A stretch of 64,000 bases of DNA from Planococcus halotolerans (GTDB lineage: Bacteria > Bacillota > Bacilli > Bacillales_A > Planococcaceae). How positions within the stretch are numbered: the first letter of the stretch is position 1; every line of letters starts with the position of its first letter. The stretch is taken from positions 186,001 through 250,000 of the forward strand of contig NZ_QLZR01000004.1 of assembly GCF_003289955.1 (NCBI RefSeq), read 5' to 3'. The notes beneath the pieces are model-generated. The model worked only from the letters and a program-made list of their open reading frames with translations. It had not been told where the DNA came from and ran no database searches. Position numbers and translations under genes: made by a program. This document shows positions 44,260 to 53,178 of this stretch, piece after piece.

Positions 44260-44907
44260 ATGAAAAAGAAAAAAAGAAAACTTAAAAAAGGCGGCATACT
44301 GAGACTTTTGTTCCTTATCACCTTATTGCCGGCGCTGCTGGTCAGTATTACGTTGTTTGTCATCGTGTATTATTCCTTTAACCCTGATACAGTGATGACC
44401 GCGTTGAAGGAAACTCCGAATTTATTCAGGGAAATGGAAGTTCCCGAGGAATATATACCATTGTATAAAGAAACGGCTGAAGTCTATGGGGTGCCGTGGA
44501 CGTTGCTTGCAGCTCACCACAGGGTGGAAACGCGATTTTCTACAATGGATCCATTATTATCACCTGTTGGAGCGGAAGGCCATATGCAATTCATGCCCTG
44601 TACATTTGTGGGCTGGACCCATCCAACCTGTTCAGGTCTAGGGGAAGGGGAAATACCGGAAAGCGAAAAAACTGACCCTGAAGTGATTCAGGCTTATGGA
44701 GGGTATGGCACCGATGGCAATGGTGATGGAGTTGCCGATCCTTACAACCTGACGGACGCATTATACAGCGCTGCAAATTATTTGGCGAAAAACGGGGCAG
44801 CTGACGGGGAATTGGAGAAAGCGATATTTCAATACAATCATAGCGACGAATATGTTGAGGACGTTATGCATTTCTACGGTCTCTATAACGAGCAATTCCC
44901 GGAATAA
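44260..44907 (+). CDS. Membrane-anchored lytic transglycosylase / lysozyme-like protein
   Basis: 215 aa. Very basic N-terminus (KKKKRKLKK), one membrane helix (about 14-45), then an SLT/lysozyme-like domain with the catalytic Glu in HHRVETRF near residue 91 and GAEGHMQFMPCTFVGW. DGNGDGVADPYNLTDALYSAANYLA and FQYNHSDEYVEDVM are typical of the CwlT-type transglycosylase group. It acts on peptidoglycan outside the membrane. The ATG lacks a good ribosome site. Confidence 0.82.
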   Translation: MKKKKRKLKKGGILRLLFLITLLPALLVSITLFVIVYYSFNPDTVMTALKETPNLFREMEVPEEYIPLYKETAEVYGVPWTLLAAHHRVETRFSTMDPLLSPVGAEGHMQFMPCTFVGWTHPTCSGLGEGEIPESEKTDPEVIQAYGGYGTDGNGDGVADPYNLTDALYSAANYLAKNGAADGELEKAIFQYNHSDEYVEDVMHFYGLYNEQFPE

Positions 44908-44920
44908 AACATAAAAAAGA

Positions 44921-44948
44921 GAGCGGACAAGATGTCCGCTCCTTTTTT
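44921..44948. terminator. Terminator between the transglycosylase and YeaQ/YmgE genes
   Basis: GAGCGGAC / GTCCGCTC hairpin, A-rich before and T6 after. Confidence 0.85.
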
Positions 44949-44959
44949 ATTTGATTTAA

Positions 44960-45226
44960 TTATGCACGGTTTCGTCTGTTTTTGCCCATTGATCCAAGAA
45001 TCAGGCTCAATACGAAAACCAGAACCAAAGCACCGATTAATGCAGGGATGATATAGACGCCCCAGATTTCAGGACCCCAGTCTCCAAGCAGCAGGCTTCC
45101 TAGCCATGCGCCGATAATACCTGCGATGATATTGCCGATGATACCACCTGGAATATCTTTACCTAAAATAAGTCCTGCTAACCATCCGATGATACCACCC
45201 ATGATTAGAAATAAAATAAATCCCAT
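44960..45226 (-). CDS. GlsB/YeaQ/YmgE family membrane protein
   Basis: 88 aa, three Gly-rich hydrophobic segments: IGWLAGLILGKDIPGGIIGNIIAGIIGAWLG contains the signature of this transglycosylase-associated family. Members are general stress proteins of unknown role. RBS AAGGAGA before the ATG. Confidence 0.88.
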   Translation of the reverse strand: MGFILFLIMGGIIGWLAGLILGKDIPGGIIGNIIAGIIGAWLGSLLLGDWGPEIWGVYIIPALIGALVLVFVLSLILGSMGKNRRNRA

Positions 45227-45315
45227 CGTGTTCCATCTCCTTTTTTAGTAGTTATTATTGCTACACTACTGATATAACCTGATTCGGGAAGTTTAAAACA
45301 TCGACTAGGAAATAT

Positions 45316-45858
45316 TTATAAAACCTTTGCGCCCAAGGTATTGGTGAAATGGCGCAAAGCCCATGTATGTCCTTCCGGATCAAAGCTTGCCACCGCATCC
45401 TGATGGACCGCTATTTTAAAGCCTTTATTGTATGCATCTACGGCTGTATGGAGGACGCAGATATCGGTGCAGACGCCTGCAATATGAATCTCATCAATAT
45501 CCCTTTCCCGGAGCAGGAGTTCCAGGCTGGTTCCAGCAAAAGCGCTGTAACGGGTTTTATCCATCCATACTATTTTTTCTTTATGGCCGTTATACAGCGA
45601 ATCCAATTTGCCGTATAAATTCCTGCCTTCAGTCCCTCTGATGTTATGCGAAGGGAACAGTTCATGTTCGGGATGTAGCGTATCTCCTTCTTCATGCAAA
45701 TCAACTGGAAAAACAATAAAATCGCCCGTTTCTAAAAACTGTTCGGTTATTGCGCAGATAGCTCCCTCGATAGCCTGTCCAGGTTTGCCGCAAGTCAAGC
45801 GTCCCTCATCTGCCACGAAATCAACCGTATAATCAACCACTAATAATGCTTTATTCAT
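45316..45858 (-). CDS. Cysteine hydrolase, nicotinamidase-like
   Basis: 180 aa isochorismatase-fold enzyme. Catalytic Asp in LLVVDYTVDF, Lys region DKTRYSAF and nucleophile Cys in AGVCTDICVLHTA; metal ligands in VDLHEEGD. This fits nicotinamidase (PncA/YueJ type), which makes nicotinate from nicotinamide in NAD salvage. Start ATG 45858 after GGAGG. The closest alternative is another amidohydrolase of the same fold. Confidence 0.8.
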   Translation of the reverse strand: MNKALLVVDYTVDFVADEGRLTCGKPGQAIEGAICAITEQFLETGDFIVFPVDLHEEGDTLHPEHELFPSHNIRGTEGRNLYGKLDSLYNGHKEKIVWMDKTRYSAFAGTSLELLLRERDIDEIHIAGVCTDICVLHTAVDAYNKGFKIAVHQDAVASFDPEGHTWALRHFTNTLGAKVL

Positions 45859-45923
45859 GATTATTCCTCCTGTCTTTTTTCTTAATCTAATCATATTGAA
45901 GTGAAAATATAAAGAGCAGCTGG

Positions 45924-45952
45924 TTGAAAGTAGACTGAATATTCGGTATAAT
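45924..45952 (+). promoter_or_regulatory. Promoter of the 35-aa orphan gene
   Basis: TTGAAA (45924-45929), 17 bp, TATAAT (45947-45952): near-consensus sigma-A promoter ending 25 bp before the start codon. Confidence 0.8.
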
Positions 45953-45977
45953 AAAAGAAAAGGAAGGGTGAAACCGC

Positions 45978-46085
45978 ATGCAATACGAAAACGTGGAACG
46001 TTTGAATAGGCAGGGAATGTGGTTTGTGATCATCCACACGATTATCGTATTCAATTTGGCGCTGAATTTCGGGTTCTTTTCTTAG
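45978..46085 (+). CDS. Orphan 35-aa small membrane protein
   Basis: MQYENVERLNRQGMWF, then a hydrophobic helix (VIIHTIIVFNLALNFGFF). It has its own near-consensus promoter 25 bp upstream, a ribosome site AGGAAGGG, and a strong terminator after it, so it is a single-gene unit. The family is not recognised. The amphipathic start and single membrane span suggest a membrane miniprotein. Absent from standard gene calls because of its length. Confidence 0.65.
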   Translation: MQYENVERLNRQGMWFVIIHTIIVFNLALNFGFFS

Positions 46086-46113
46086 GTTGACAGGCAGGTT
46101 ATACAAATTTCTC

Positions 46114-46164
46114 CAAAAGAATAAGCCGGCAAAGGGAACATCCTTCGCCGGCTTATTCTTTTTT
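46114..46164. terminator. Bidirectional terminator, orphan gene / recombinase-like gene
   Basis: AGAATAAGCCGGC / GCCGGCTTATTCT hairpin with A-run on the left and T-run on the right. Confidence 0.9.
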
Positions 46165-46177
46165 GTGTTACGAATGA

Positions 46178-47029
46178 TTATTTCTTTAATCGTTGAAGTG
46201 AGTCTTTCAGGATACGTGAAGCGGAATCCAGTGATACACCAAGAATTTCCTGGATCTCTTCCAGGTTTTTCTGTTCCTCGGAATAGAGGTAATGGACATA
46301 AGCGAAACGGATATCTCCTGAACGCATCGGCAGCCCGATAAAAGAAGACAGGGCTTCAGTGTAGTCAGAAAGTGATCCCATCTGGAACATCGTAAATTCA
46401 TTGTTAACTTTTGAAGAAAGCAAATAAGGTGTCCCCCTGAATACAGCACGTTCGATTCCTTCGAGCAGGACAGCAATCTCCTTGCCGGTAAAATCAATCC
46501 GGCTCATGTAACCGTCTTTTTTTTCAAAAGCAAGCGTCAGCTTATGGCCTTTATCTTCGAAATTGGCGATATCGATTGTTGCCATATCCCGAAGCCTAAG
46601 TCCCCGAAGATAAAGGATATAAAGAATTTTGGCATTGAGTGAAAGCTGGTCCGTGTCGAGCACCGCATCTTTTTTGGCCAGTAATTGACTGTAATCCAAA
46701 TGAATATCGGGCGGAGTGAGATCGAGTTTTTCTGAATATTTGAATTTGGGCATGAAATCGACCGGTATCCGGCCGATGCGCCACATATAATCAAACCATT
46801 GGCGTATAAAAATGATCTTCCGGTTCAATGTACTGTCCTTGATGCCGGTTGCACGCTGCTCATGCAAAAAATTTTGTATATCAACCGGTCTGATTTCATG
46901 CGGTTCCACTGATTTTTTGTAATACCTGGCAAGGAAAGCGAGAAGGGAGTGGATCAATTGGACTTCATGTACAACCGTATTCGGGCTGATGCCATTTTCC
47001 AGGCGATATTTCTCATAGCCGTAGGGCAT
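46178..47029 (-). CDS. Tyrosine-recombinase-like protein lacking catalytic residues
   Basis: 283 aa. The N-terminal SAM-like core-binding region (about 1-105: TVVHEVQLIHSLLAFLARYY, VDIQNFLHEQ, STLNRKIIFIRQWFDYM) and the C-terminal catalytic fold are recognisable. The first Arg stands in LRGLRLRDMAT. The HxxRH box reads GDIRFAYVH, keeping only the Arg, and the place of the nucleophile Tyr reads LGVSLDSASRILKD with no Tyr. It is probably a DNA-binding protein without strand-exchange activity. No att sites or other mobile genes are near. Confidence 0.7.
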   Translation of the reverse strand: MPYGYEKYRLENGISPNTVVHEVQLIHSLLAFLARYYKKSVEPHEIRPVDIQNFLHEQRATGIKDSTLNRKIIFIRQWFDYMWRIGRIPVDFMPKFKYSEKLDLTPPDIHLDYSQLLAKKDAVLDTDQLSLNAKILYILYLRGLRLRDMATIDIANFEDKGHKLTLAFEKKDGYMSRIDFTGKEIAVLLEGIERAVFRGTPYLLSSKVNNEFTMFQMGSLSDYTEALSSFIGLPMRSGDIRFAYVHYLYSEEQKNLEEIQEILGVSLDSASRILKDSLQRLKK

Positions 47030-47348
47030 TTCATCTCACCTCTGCATCTATATTTACTGAAAATTATACCATATTAAAGTAAAAATAGAACGTACTTTCC
47101 CGTAATGCAAAAAAGGAGTAATTGTGGAGCAGGTGAAGTAAAAGTTCGCAGGAAATTATTTAAATGTTAATTTTCCTCGAATAATTAGATACATAAGGGT
47201 TTATCATAAAAATCAAAAGAAGTCGACAAGAAAAAAGAAGTCCATCATAATTATAGGAATAAGAAGTAAGAAAAAGATAGAGTTGTAAAGTTACTAATAG
47301 GGTATGCAGGTAGTAAGGCTGGCTATAAAAGCTGAAAGGGGAGAAAAA
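47030..47348. other. Intergenic region between the recombinase-like gene and the DinB-like gene
   Basis: AT-rich, 319 bases. It holds the divergent upstream regions of both genes, with ATTATACC near 47064 as a possible minus-strand -10. No further gene, repeat or RNA was recognised. Confidence 0.5.
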
Positions 47349-47846
47349 ATGTTTAAAGAGGAGAATGAAGTAATTCGGCAGCGTATTTTTAAAGCGGTAG
47401 AGGGGCTATCCGACGAGAAGCTGAACAAAAAGCCAGCAGAGGGAAAATGGTCGCCTATGCAAATACTGGACCATCTTCAGTTAATGGAAAATGTCATTGC
47501 CAGAAATGTATCAAAAGAGCTGGAGCGCGGAAACAGCAATAAAGCAATGAAAAAGCCGATCCAGCTGACAGTCAGCAGAACTATCAAAGTGGATGCTCCA
47601 TCCTATACAGAACCATCGGAAGGTTTTATCACACTTGTGGAGATGACGGAAAAACTGGCTTCCTCCCGGGCAAACTTGAATGCAGTTTATGACAATGCTC
47701 CGAAGGAGTTGCTGAAAACTAAATCCATGCCGCATCCTGTATTCGGCAAAGTGCCTTTGTTCCAGTGGTTTCCGTTTGTAGGACTGCATGAAAAAAGGCA
47801 TTTGAAACAGCTCGAAAACACCTTAAGTGAAATTAATAAACAATAG
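47349..47846 (+). CDS. DinB/YfiT-like four-helix protein
   Basis: 165 aa. IRQRIFKAVEGLSDEKLNKKPAEGKWSPMQILDHLQLMENVI is the DinB-like helical start with the metal-site His, and FPFVGLHEKRHLKQLENTL carries the last two His ligands. The family includes metal-dependent thiol (often bacillithiol) transferases. This is not the DNA polymerase IV also called DinB. ATG 47349 after AAAGGGGAG. Confidence 0.85.
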   Translation: MFKEENEVIRQRIFKAVEGLSDEKLNKKPAEGKWSPMQILDHLQLMENVIARNVSKELERGNSNKAMKKPIQLTVSRTIKVDAPSYTEPSEGFITLVEMTEKLASSRANLNAVYDNAPKELLKTKSMPHPVFGKVPLFQWFPFVGLHEKRHLKQLENTLSEINKQ

Positions 47847-47892
47847 AAACAGTAATTAGAAAAACTTATCACATTCCATAATTTTAATGTAA

Positions 47893-47921
47893 TTTACTTA
47901 TGCTTGGGATTTCGTTATGAT
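47893..47921 (+). promoter_or_regulatory. Aconitase gene promoter
   Basis: TTTACT (47893-47898), 17 bp, TATGAT (47916-47921), 61 bp before the start codon. ATAA and TTAT half-sites nearby may be for CcpC, but the spacing does not clearly fit. Confidence 0.6.
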
Positions 47922-47981
47922 GGTATAGGAGAAAAGAAGCTTTTCAAGGCCTTTTCAGAAGATTCAAAGGAGGAACACGAC

Positions 47982-50693
47982 ATGGCAAAAAGCAGTTTGC
48001 ACAACAGCCGCACTTCTTTTGAGCTGAATGGTAATACGTATAACTATTACCGTCTTGCTGCACTCGAAGAAGCAGGAATCGCGAAAGTATCACGCCTTCC
48101 TTACTCAATAAAAGTTCTTTTGGAATCCGTTTTGCGTCAGCATGATGGCTATGTGATTAAAGATGAGCACGTAGAAGAATTAGCAAAATGGGGTAAAAAT
48201 TCCAACGAAGAAGCAGAGGTTCCATTTAAACCTTCCCGCGTAATTTTGCAGGATTTCACGGGTGTACCAGTAGTAGTTGATTTGGCTGCACTTCGTTCAG
48301 CAATGGCTGAAATGGGTGGAGATCCAAACAAAATCAATCCGGATGTTCCGGTTGACCTTGTAGTTGACCACTCTGTACAGGTAGACAGCTACGGTACTAA
48401 TGATGCTTTGAAAATCAATACAAAACTTGAATTCGAACGCAATGCAGAACGTTATCAGTTCTTAAGCTGGGCACAAAAAGCTTATGATAACTACCGCGCA
48501 GTGCCGCCGGAAACAGGTATCGTTCACCAGGTTAACCTTGAATATCTGGCTAACGTTGTCCATGCTGTTAAAAACGAAGACGGCACATTCGAATCATATC
48601 CGGATACATTGGTAGGAACTGACTCCCACACGACAATGATCAACGGTCTTGGCGTATTGGGCTGGGGTGTTGGCGGTATCGAAGCAGAAGCAGGAATGCT
48701 TGGACAGCCTTCGTTCTTCCCGATTCCAGAAGTTATCGGCGTTAAATTGACGAATGCATTGCCAAACGGTGCAACCGCTACTGATTTGGCATTGAAAATT
48801 ACACAATTGCTTCGCCAAAAAGGCGTAGTGGGCAAATTCGTTGAATTTTATGGTACAGGTGTAACAACATTGCCGCTTGCAGACCGTTCAACAATTGCCA
48901 ATATGGCTCCAGAATACGGCGCAACTTGCGGATTCTTCCCGGTTGATGAAGAAGCACTTGACTACCTTCGCCTGACTGGCCGTGAAAACGACCACATCGA
49001 AGTCGTAGAAGCTTATTTGAAAGCCAACGATATGTTCTTTGATGCTGACAAAGATCCGATTTACACAGACACTGTGGAGTTAGATCTTTCTACAGTAATG
49101 CCAAACCTTTCAGGACCAAAACGTCCGCAGGATTTGATCCCGTTGTCAGGAATGAAAACGGAATTCAACAAAGCTGTAACGGCTCCTGAAGGACCACATG
49201 GTTTTGCTTTGGATCAGGAAGAGATCAACAAGACTGCTACTGTCAACTTCAAAGACGGCTCAACTGCCGAAATGAAGACTGGCGCAATCGGTATTGCGGC
49301 TATCACTTCTTGTACGAATACATCTAATCCATATGTTATGCTCGGTGCCGGACTTGTCGCTAAAAAAGCGGTTGAAAAAGGGCTTATGCCACCAGCTTAT
49401 GTAAAAACATCTTTGGCTCCTGGTTCAAAAGTTGTAACAGGCTATCTTCAGGATGCTGGACTGCTTGATTACCTTGAGCAAATCCGCTTTAACCTTGTTG
49501 GTTACGGCTGTACTACTTGCATCGGCAACTCCGGTCCAATGCTTCCGGAAATTGAAGATGCAATCCTGGATAACGATTTGCTGGTAACTTCAGTTCTTTC
49601 CGGTAACCGTAACTTTGAAGGCCGTATCCATCCGCTTGTAAAAGCCAACTACCTGGCATCACCGCCGTTAGTTGTTGCCTATGCACTTGCTGGAACAGTG
49701 GATATCGATCTGCAAAACGATCCAATCGGACAAGACCAAGAAGGAAACGATGTATATCTTAGCGATATCTGGCCTACAACTGAGGAAGTGAATGAAGTTG
49801 TGAAGAGCACAGTTACTCCAGAACTATTCCGCAAAGAATATGCACGTGTCTTTGACGAAAACGAAACTTGGAATGCGATTGAAACTAACGACGATTCTCT
49901 TTACAACTTTGATGAGAATTCAACTTATATTCAAAACCCGCCATTCTTCCAAGGTTTGTCAAGAGAACCGAAAGCGATTGAAACTCTTGCAGATTTGCGT
50001 GTAGTCGCTAAATTTGCAGATTCAATTACAACTGACCACATTTCACCGGCAGGAGCAATCGGGAAAGATACTCCGGCAGGTAAATACTTGCGTGAAAACG
50101 GCGTAGAACCACGCAACTTTAACTCTTATGGCTCCCGTCGCGGTAACCACGAAGTTATGATGCGCGGAACTTTCGCAAACATCCGCATCCGTAACCAGGT
50201 GGCACCAGGCACGACAGGCGGTTATACTACTTACTGGCCGACTGGCGAAACTATGGCAATTTATGATGCAGCTATGAAGTATCAGGAACAAGGTACTGGA
50301 TTGGTTGTTCTGGCCGGCAAAGATTACGGTATGGGTTCATCCCGTGACTGGGCTGCTAAAGGCACATTCCTTCTTGGCATCAAAACTGTCATTGCAGAAA
50401 GCTATGAGCGTATTCATCGTTCAAACCTTGTAATGATGGGCGTATTGCCATTGCAATTCATCAATGGAGAAAACGCTGAATCACTTGGTTTGACAGGGCG
50501 CGAAACAATTTCTGTCAACTTGACGGATGATGTAAAACCACGTGACCTTCTGACTGTAACTGCTGTTGCAGAAGATGGTTCAGTGACAGAATTCAAAGCG
50601 CTTGTGCGTTTCGATTCTGAAGTTGAAGTGGATTACTATCGCCATGGTGGTATCCTGCAAATGGTACTCCGCAGAAAATTGGTAGAAGCGTAA
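47982..50693 (+). CDS. acnA: Aconitate hydratase
   Basis: 903 aa, aconitase A/IRP type (B. subtilis CitB, 909). Cluster cysteines in [12 protein letters not shown] and [22 protein letters not shown] and [25 protein letters not shown] are active-site stretches; the swivel domain holds [10 protein letters not shown]. It converts citrate to isocitrate, and CitB also binds RNA when iron is low. ATG 47982 lies after AAAGGAGG; upstream in-frame residues are not part of the family. Single-gene unit with its own promoter and terminator. In B. subtilis spore genes flank citB; here they are missing. Confidence 0.97.
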   Translation: MAKSSLHNSRTSFELNGNTYNYYRLAALEEAGIAKVSRLPYSIKVLLESVLRQHDGYVIKDEHVEELAKWGKNSNEEAEVPFKPSRVILQDFTGVPVVVDLAALRSAMAEMGGDPNKINPDVPVDLVVDHSVQVDSYGTNDALKINTKLEFERNAERYQFLSWAQKAYDNYRAVPPETGIVHQVNLEYLANVVHAVKNEDGTFESYPDTLVGTDSHTTMINGLGVLGWGVGGIEAEAGMLGQPSFFPIPEVIGVKLTNALPNGATATDLALKITQLLRQKGVVGKFVEFYGTGVTTLPLADRSTIANMAPEYGATCGFFPVDEEALDYLRLTGRENDHIEVVEAYLKANDMFFDADKDPIYTDTVELDLSTVMPNLSGPKRPQDLIPLSGMKTEFNKAVTAPEGPHGFALDQEEINKTATVNFKDGSTAEMKTGAIGIAAITSCTNTSNPYVMLGAGLVAKKAVEKGLMPPAYVKTSLAPGSKVVTGYLQDAGLLDYLEQIRFNLVGYGCTTCIGNSGPMLPEIEDAILDNDLLVTSVLSGNRNFEGRIHPLVKANYLASPPLVVAYALAGTVDIDLQNDPIGQDQEGNDVYLSDIWPTTEEVNEVVKSTVTPELFRKEYARVFDENETWNAIETNDDSLYNFDENSTYIQNPPFFQGLSREPKAIETLADLRVVAKFADSITTDHISPAGAIGKDTPAGKYLRENGVEPRNFNSYGSRRGNHEVMMRGTFANIRIRNQVAPGTTGGYTTYWPTGETMAIYDAAMKYQEQGTGLVVLAGKDYGMGSSRDWAAKGTFLLGIKTVIAESYERIHRSNLVMMGVLPLQFINGENAESLGLTGRETISVNLTDDVKPRDLLTVTAVAEDGSVTEFKALVRFDSEVEVDYYRHGGILQMVLRRKLVEA

Positions 50694-50705
50694 GATCAAA
50701 TAAGT

Positions 50706-50732
50706 GGGCTGCCCCCGGGCAGCCCTTTTTTT
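50706..50732 (+). terminator. Terminator after acnA
   Basis: GGGCTGCCC / GGGCAGCCC hairpin and T7. Confidence 0.92.
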
Positions 50733-50818
50733 ATTCATAACTGAAAGCTTGGAATTTTAAAGCAGCAGCTTTCCGAAGCCATATGATATTCTGTATACTT
50801 ACATAGAGGTGAAAATGA

Positions 50819-51259
50819 ATGCACATCAGTGAAAAAGAAATAGAAATCCGCTACGCGGAAACGGATCAGATGGGCGTCGTCTACCACGCCAATTATTTGG
50901 TGTGGCTGGAAATCGGACGCACAAAACTGATTGAAGATGTCGGATTTACATATGCGGAAATGGAAAGCCAGGGATATTTGTCTCCTGTCACCGATATATC
51001 CATCCAATATAAAGCTGCCCTGCGCTATGGGCAAAAAGCGATTGTGAAAACGTGGGTGGAAGAACATGGACGCCTGCGCACAACCTATGGATACGAAGTG
51101 CTTCATGAAGACGGGACGTTGGCAGCAAAAGCCACATCAGAACATGTCGTCGTGAAAAAAGACACTTTCCGACCGGTTTCTTTAAAGAAAATCTATCCGG
51201 AATGGCACGAAAAATATGAGGAAATAAAAAAGAGGGAAGACCATGGCGTTCGGAATTAA
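50819..51259 (+). CDS. Acyl-CoA thioesterase (YneP-like)
   Basis: 146 aa hot-dog fold protein of the 4-hydroxybenzoyl-CoA thioesterase group. RYAETDQMGVVYHANYLVWLEIGRT contains the catalytic Asp. Same place as YneP in B. subtilis, after citB. Overlaps the next gene by 17 bases. RBS GAGGTG. Confidence 0.87.
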   Translation: MHISEKEIEIRYAETDQMGVVYHANYLVWLEIGRTKLIEDVGFTYAEMESQGYLSPVTDISIQYKAALRYGQKAIVKTWVEEHGRLRTTYGYEVLHEDGTLAAKATSEHVVVKKDTFRPVSLKKIYPEWHEKYEEIKKREDHGVRN

Positions 51260-51545
51260 GCGGGCAGAACTCGACAGGTGGAAACGGGAAGTGGAAGAGG
51301 GAAATATTGCTTTTTTGACCCATTATTGGATTGATGAACGTTTTCCCGGATGCAGCACGGTAACAAAAGTCGGCTGCAGTGATTTAGAGAAGCTGAAACT
51401 TTGGGGCAAGCAGTACGGTCTGCGGCCGGAATGGCTGGATCTGCGGGGTAATTATCCGCATTTCGATCTTTTTGGAGAACGTCAAAAATCAATTTTGAAA
51501 GCGGAAAAACTCCTGGAGCAAGTGGAACGCTTGGAGAAAAAATAG
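51243..51545 (+). CDS. Conserved hypothetical protein YneQ-like
   Basis: 100 aa, rich in Trp, Lys and Glu. KRAELDRWKREVEEGNIAFLTHYWIDERFPGCSTVTKVGC and RPEWLDLRGNYPHFDLFGERQ are its conserved-looking parts, ending in a helix with LLEQVERLEKK. It corresponds to YneQ by position. No known domain. RBS GAGGGAAGA inside the thioesterase gene end, so translation is coupled. Confidence 0.78.
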   Translation: MAFGIKRAELDRWKREVEEGNIAFLTHYWIDERFPGCSTVTKVGCSDLEKLKLWGKQYGLRPEWLDLRGNYPHFDLFGERQKSILKAEKLLEQVERLEKK

Positions 51546-51546
51546 A

Positions 51547-51585
51547 AAAGCCGGAAAGGAAGATTTATTCTTCCTTTCCGGCTTT
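51547..51585. terminator. Bidirectional terminator YneQ / YneR genes
   Basis: AAAGCCGGAAAGGAAGA / TCTTCCTTTCCGGCTTT, a 17-bp perfect stem with a 5-base loop. Confidence 0.9.
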
Positions 51586-51876
51586 CTTAGTTGTTTCGTA
51601 TGAATAATCCAATTCCTGGAGATCGTCATTGACACTTACGGCGAGGTCATGACCGTCAAAATACCAGAGGTCGTTCTGTTCGATAAAATAAATCACGCCG
51701 CCGTCCTCAACTTCGGCAGCAGCTTCATTTGGCTGGTCTTTCGTCACGCCAAGCGAAAACCCCGGCTGCAATCCAGAACCGCCGTAACGCACAAAAAATC
51801 GGACGGATTCGCCTGTAGCAACTTCCATTTCGTCATGGAACCATTTGAAAGCATCTTCACTGATCTTTATTTCCAT
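51565..51876 (-). CDS. HesB/IscA-like protein YneR
   Basis: 103 aa. HesB-like beta fold (EIKISEDAFKWFHDEM, VRFFVRYGGSGLQPGFSLGVTKD). It lacks the three cysteines of true IscA proteins, as in YneR of Bacillus, so iron-sulfur assembly is doubtful. Function unknown. Its end lies inside the bidirectional terminator. Confidence 0.82.
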   Translation of the reverse strand: MEIKISEDAFKWFHDEMEVATGESVRFFVRYGGSGLQPGFSLGVTKDQPNEAAAEVEDGGVIYFIEQNDLWYFDGHDLAVSVNDDLQELDYSYETTKKAGKEE

Positions 51877-51917
51877 CTTGCTTCACGTCCTTTCAACTTA
51901 ACGGTTGCCAGGCAGAA

Positions 51918-52508
51918 CTACCACTTGATCTTCGGCTCCGTGCCCGTACGTATGCGAGCGATATTGGCTCGGTGGCGATAGAAGATAAAGGACGCCAGCA
52001 CAAGAATCACGGCAAGAAACGGATAATCTCCTGTGTTAACAGCATATATGATGGCATAAATAACAGCAACTACAGCGAGGATCATTGAAGACAGCGACAC
52101 CATCTTGGTGATTTTCAGGCCGATGAGCAGCACTGCAACCGCTACAAGAAACAGCGGCCATTGATAGCCGAGCAGAATGCCTCCGGATGTTGCTACAGCT
52201 TTACCGCCTTTGAATTTAGCGAATACAGGATACATATGACCGACAACCGCAATCAGTCCCAATAGAAGCGGATGAATGTCAGTGGCGATGAACAAGGGAA
52301 TAAGCGTAGCCGCTGTCCCTTTTAAAATATCAAGAATGGTGACGATCAGCCCGGCCGTCGAACCGAGGACCCGGAAAGTATTGGTGGCCCCAAGGTTGCC
52401 GCTGCCTTTGGTACGGACATCGGTATTGTAGAAAATTTTGCCGATCCATAATGCGGAAGGGATCGAACCAAGTAAATAAGCCAGTAACACGGGTATCAAT
52501 ATATCCAT
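51918..52508 (-). CDS. plsY: Acyl-phosphate glycerol-3-phosphate acyltransferase
   Basis: 196 aa, five membrane segments. The three PlsY motifs are visible: LLGSIPSALWIGKIF, GSGNLGATNTFRVLG, and AVVGHMYPVFAKFKGGKAVATSGG. It transfers acyl from acyl phosphate to glycerol 3-phosphate, the first step in phospholipid synthesis. It is divergent from yneT and upstream of parEC, as in Bacillus. Confidence 0.95.
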   Translation of the reverse strand: MDILIPVLLAYLLGSIPSALWIGKIFYNTDVRTKGSGNLGATNTFRVLGSTAGLIVTILDILKGTAATLIPLFIATDIHPLLLGLIAVVGHMYPVFAKFKGGKAVATSGGILLGYQWPLFLVAVAVLLIGLKITKMVSLSSMILAVVAVIYAIIYAVNTGDYPFLAVILVLASFIFYRHRANIARIRTGTEPKIKW

Positions 52509-52651
52509 TGTAGACTCCTTTTTATCTCTCTATTTAGTAATCTCAGTTTAACACGCAAAAAGATCTATAAACAATAGTTGCAGGATTTTTATGAAACAGC
52601 GAGAATATCATGTATGATAGAATGATAGAATAAAAAGGACAGGTGATCCCA

Positions 52652-53059
52652 ATGAACAATCCAAGCAGAGAAGAAATCAAGGAAGTTTTGGACAATGCCA
52701 AAACCATCGCTGTTGTCGGTCTCAGTCCGAACACGAACAGAACATCCTATATGGTTTCCGAGGCGATGCAAAAAGCTGGATACCGGATCATTCCGGTCAA
52801 CCCTGTTGCTGATGAAGTATTGGGTGAAAAAAGCTACGCTTCATTGAAAGAGATTCCGGAGCCGGTTGATATCGTCAATGTCTTCAGGCGTAGTGAGTTT
52901 TTAACAGACCTGGCAGAAGAGTTTATTGAAATCGATTGCCCCGTTTTCTGGACGCAATTGAACGTCGTGGATGATAATGTATTCAAAAGCCTGACTGAAC
53001 AGGGATACACGGTCATTATGGACCGCTGCATCAAAGTCGAACACGCCATCCTTAAATAA
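52652..53059 (+). CDS. CoA-binding domain protein YneT-like
   Basis: 135 aa single Rossmann CoA-binding domain. AKTIAVVGLSPNTNRTSYMVSEAMQKAGYRIIPVNP carries the nucleotide loop. PVDIVNVFRRSEF and VMDRCIKVEH are the other conserved blocks. A ligand sensor or binding protein of unknown role. ATG 52652 follows AGGTGA. Confidence 0.87.
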   Translation: MNNPSREEIKEVLDNAKTIAVVGLSPNTNRTSYMVSEAMQKAGYRIIPVNPVADEVLGEKSYASLKEIPEPVDIVNVFRRSEFLTDLAEEFIEIDCPVFWTQLNVVDDNVFKSLTEQGYTVIMDRCIKVEHAILK

Positions 53060-53074
53060 GCAAGATAGAGGAAA

Positions 53075-53095
53075 AGGGCGCCTGGCGCTCTTTTT
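53075..53095 (+). terminator. Terminator before parE
   Basis: AGGGCGC / GCGCTCT hairpin and T5. Confidence 0.75.
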
Positions 53096-53104
53096 CTATG
53101 GTTA

Positions 53105-53164
53105 TTGACAGATGCCGGAGTTATCGATACGATTAAAAGATAGAGACATGCGAACAGATGTTTG
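53105..53164 (+). promoter_or_regulatory. parE promoter with LexA box
   Basis: TTGACA (53105-53110), 17 bp, TACGAT (53128-53133). CGAACAGATGTTTG at 53151-53164 fits the Bacillus LexA consensus CGAACRNRYGTTY, in the 5' leader just before the parE ribosome site. parEC is in the LexA regulon in B. subtilis, which supports the site. Confidence 0.8.
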
Positions 53165-53178
53165 TTGGAGGGAATTAG

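Noticed and set aside
46178-47029. Active integrase of a mobile element
   Set aside because: Catalytic Tyr and His residues are missing, and no att repeats, tRNA end or other phage or plasmid genes are near.
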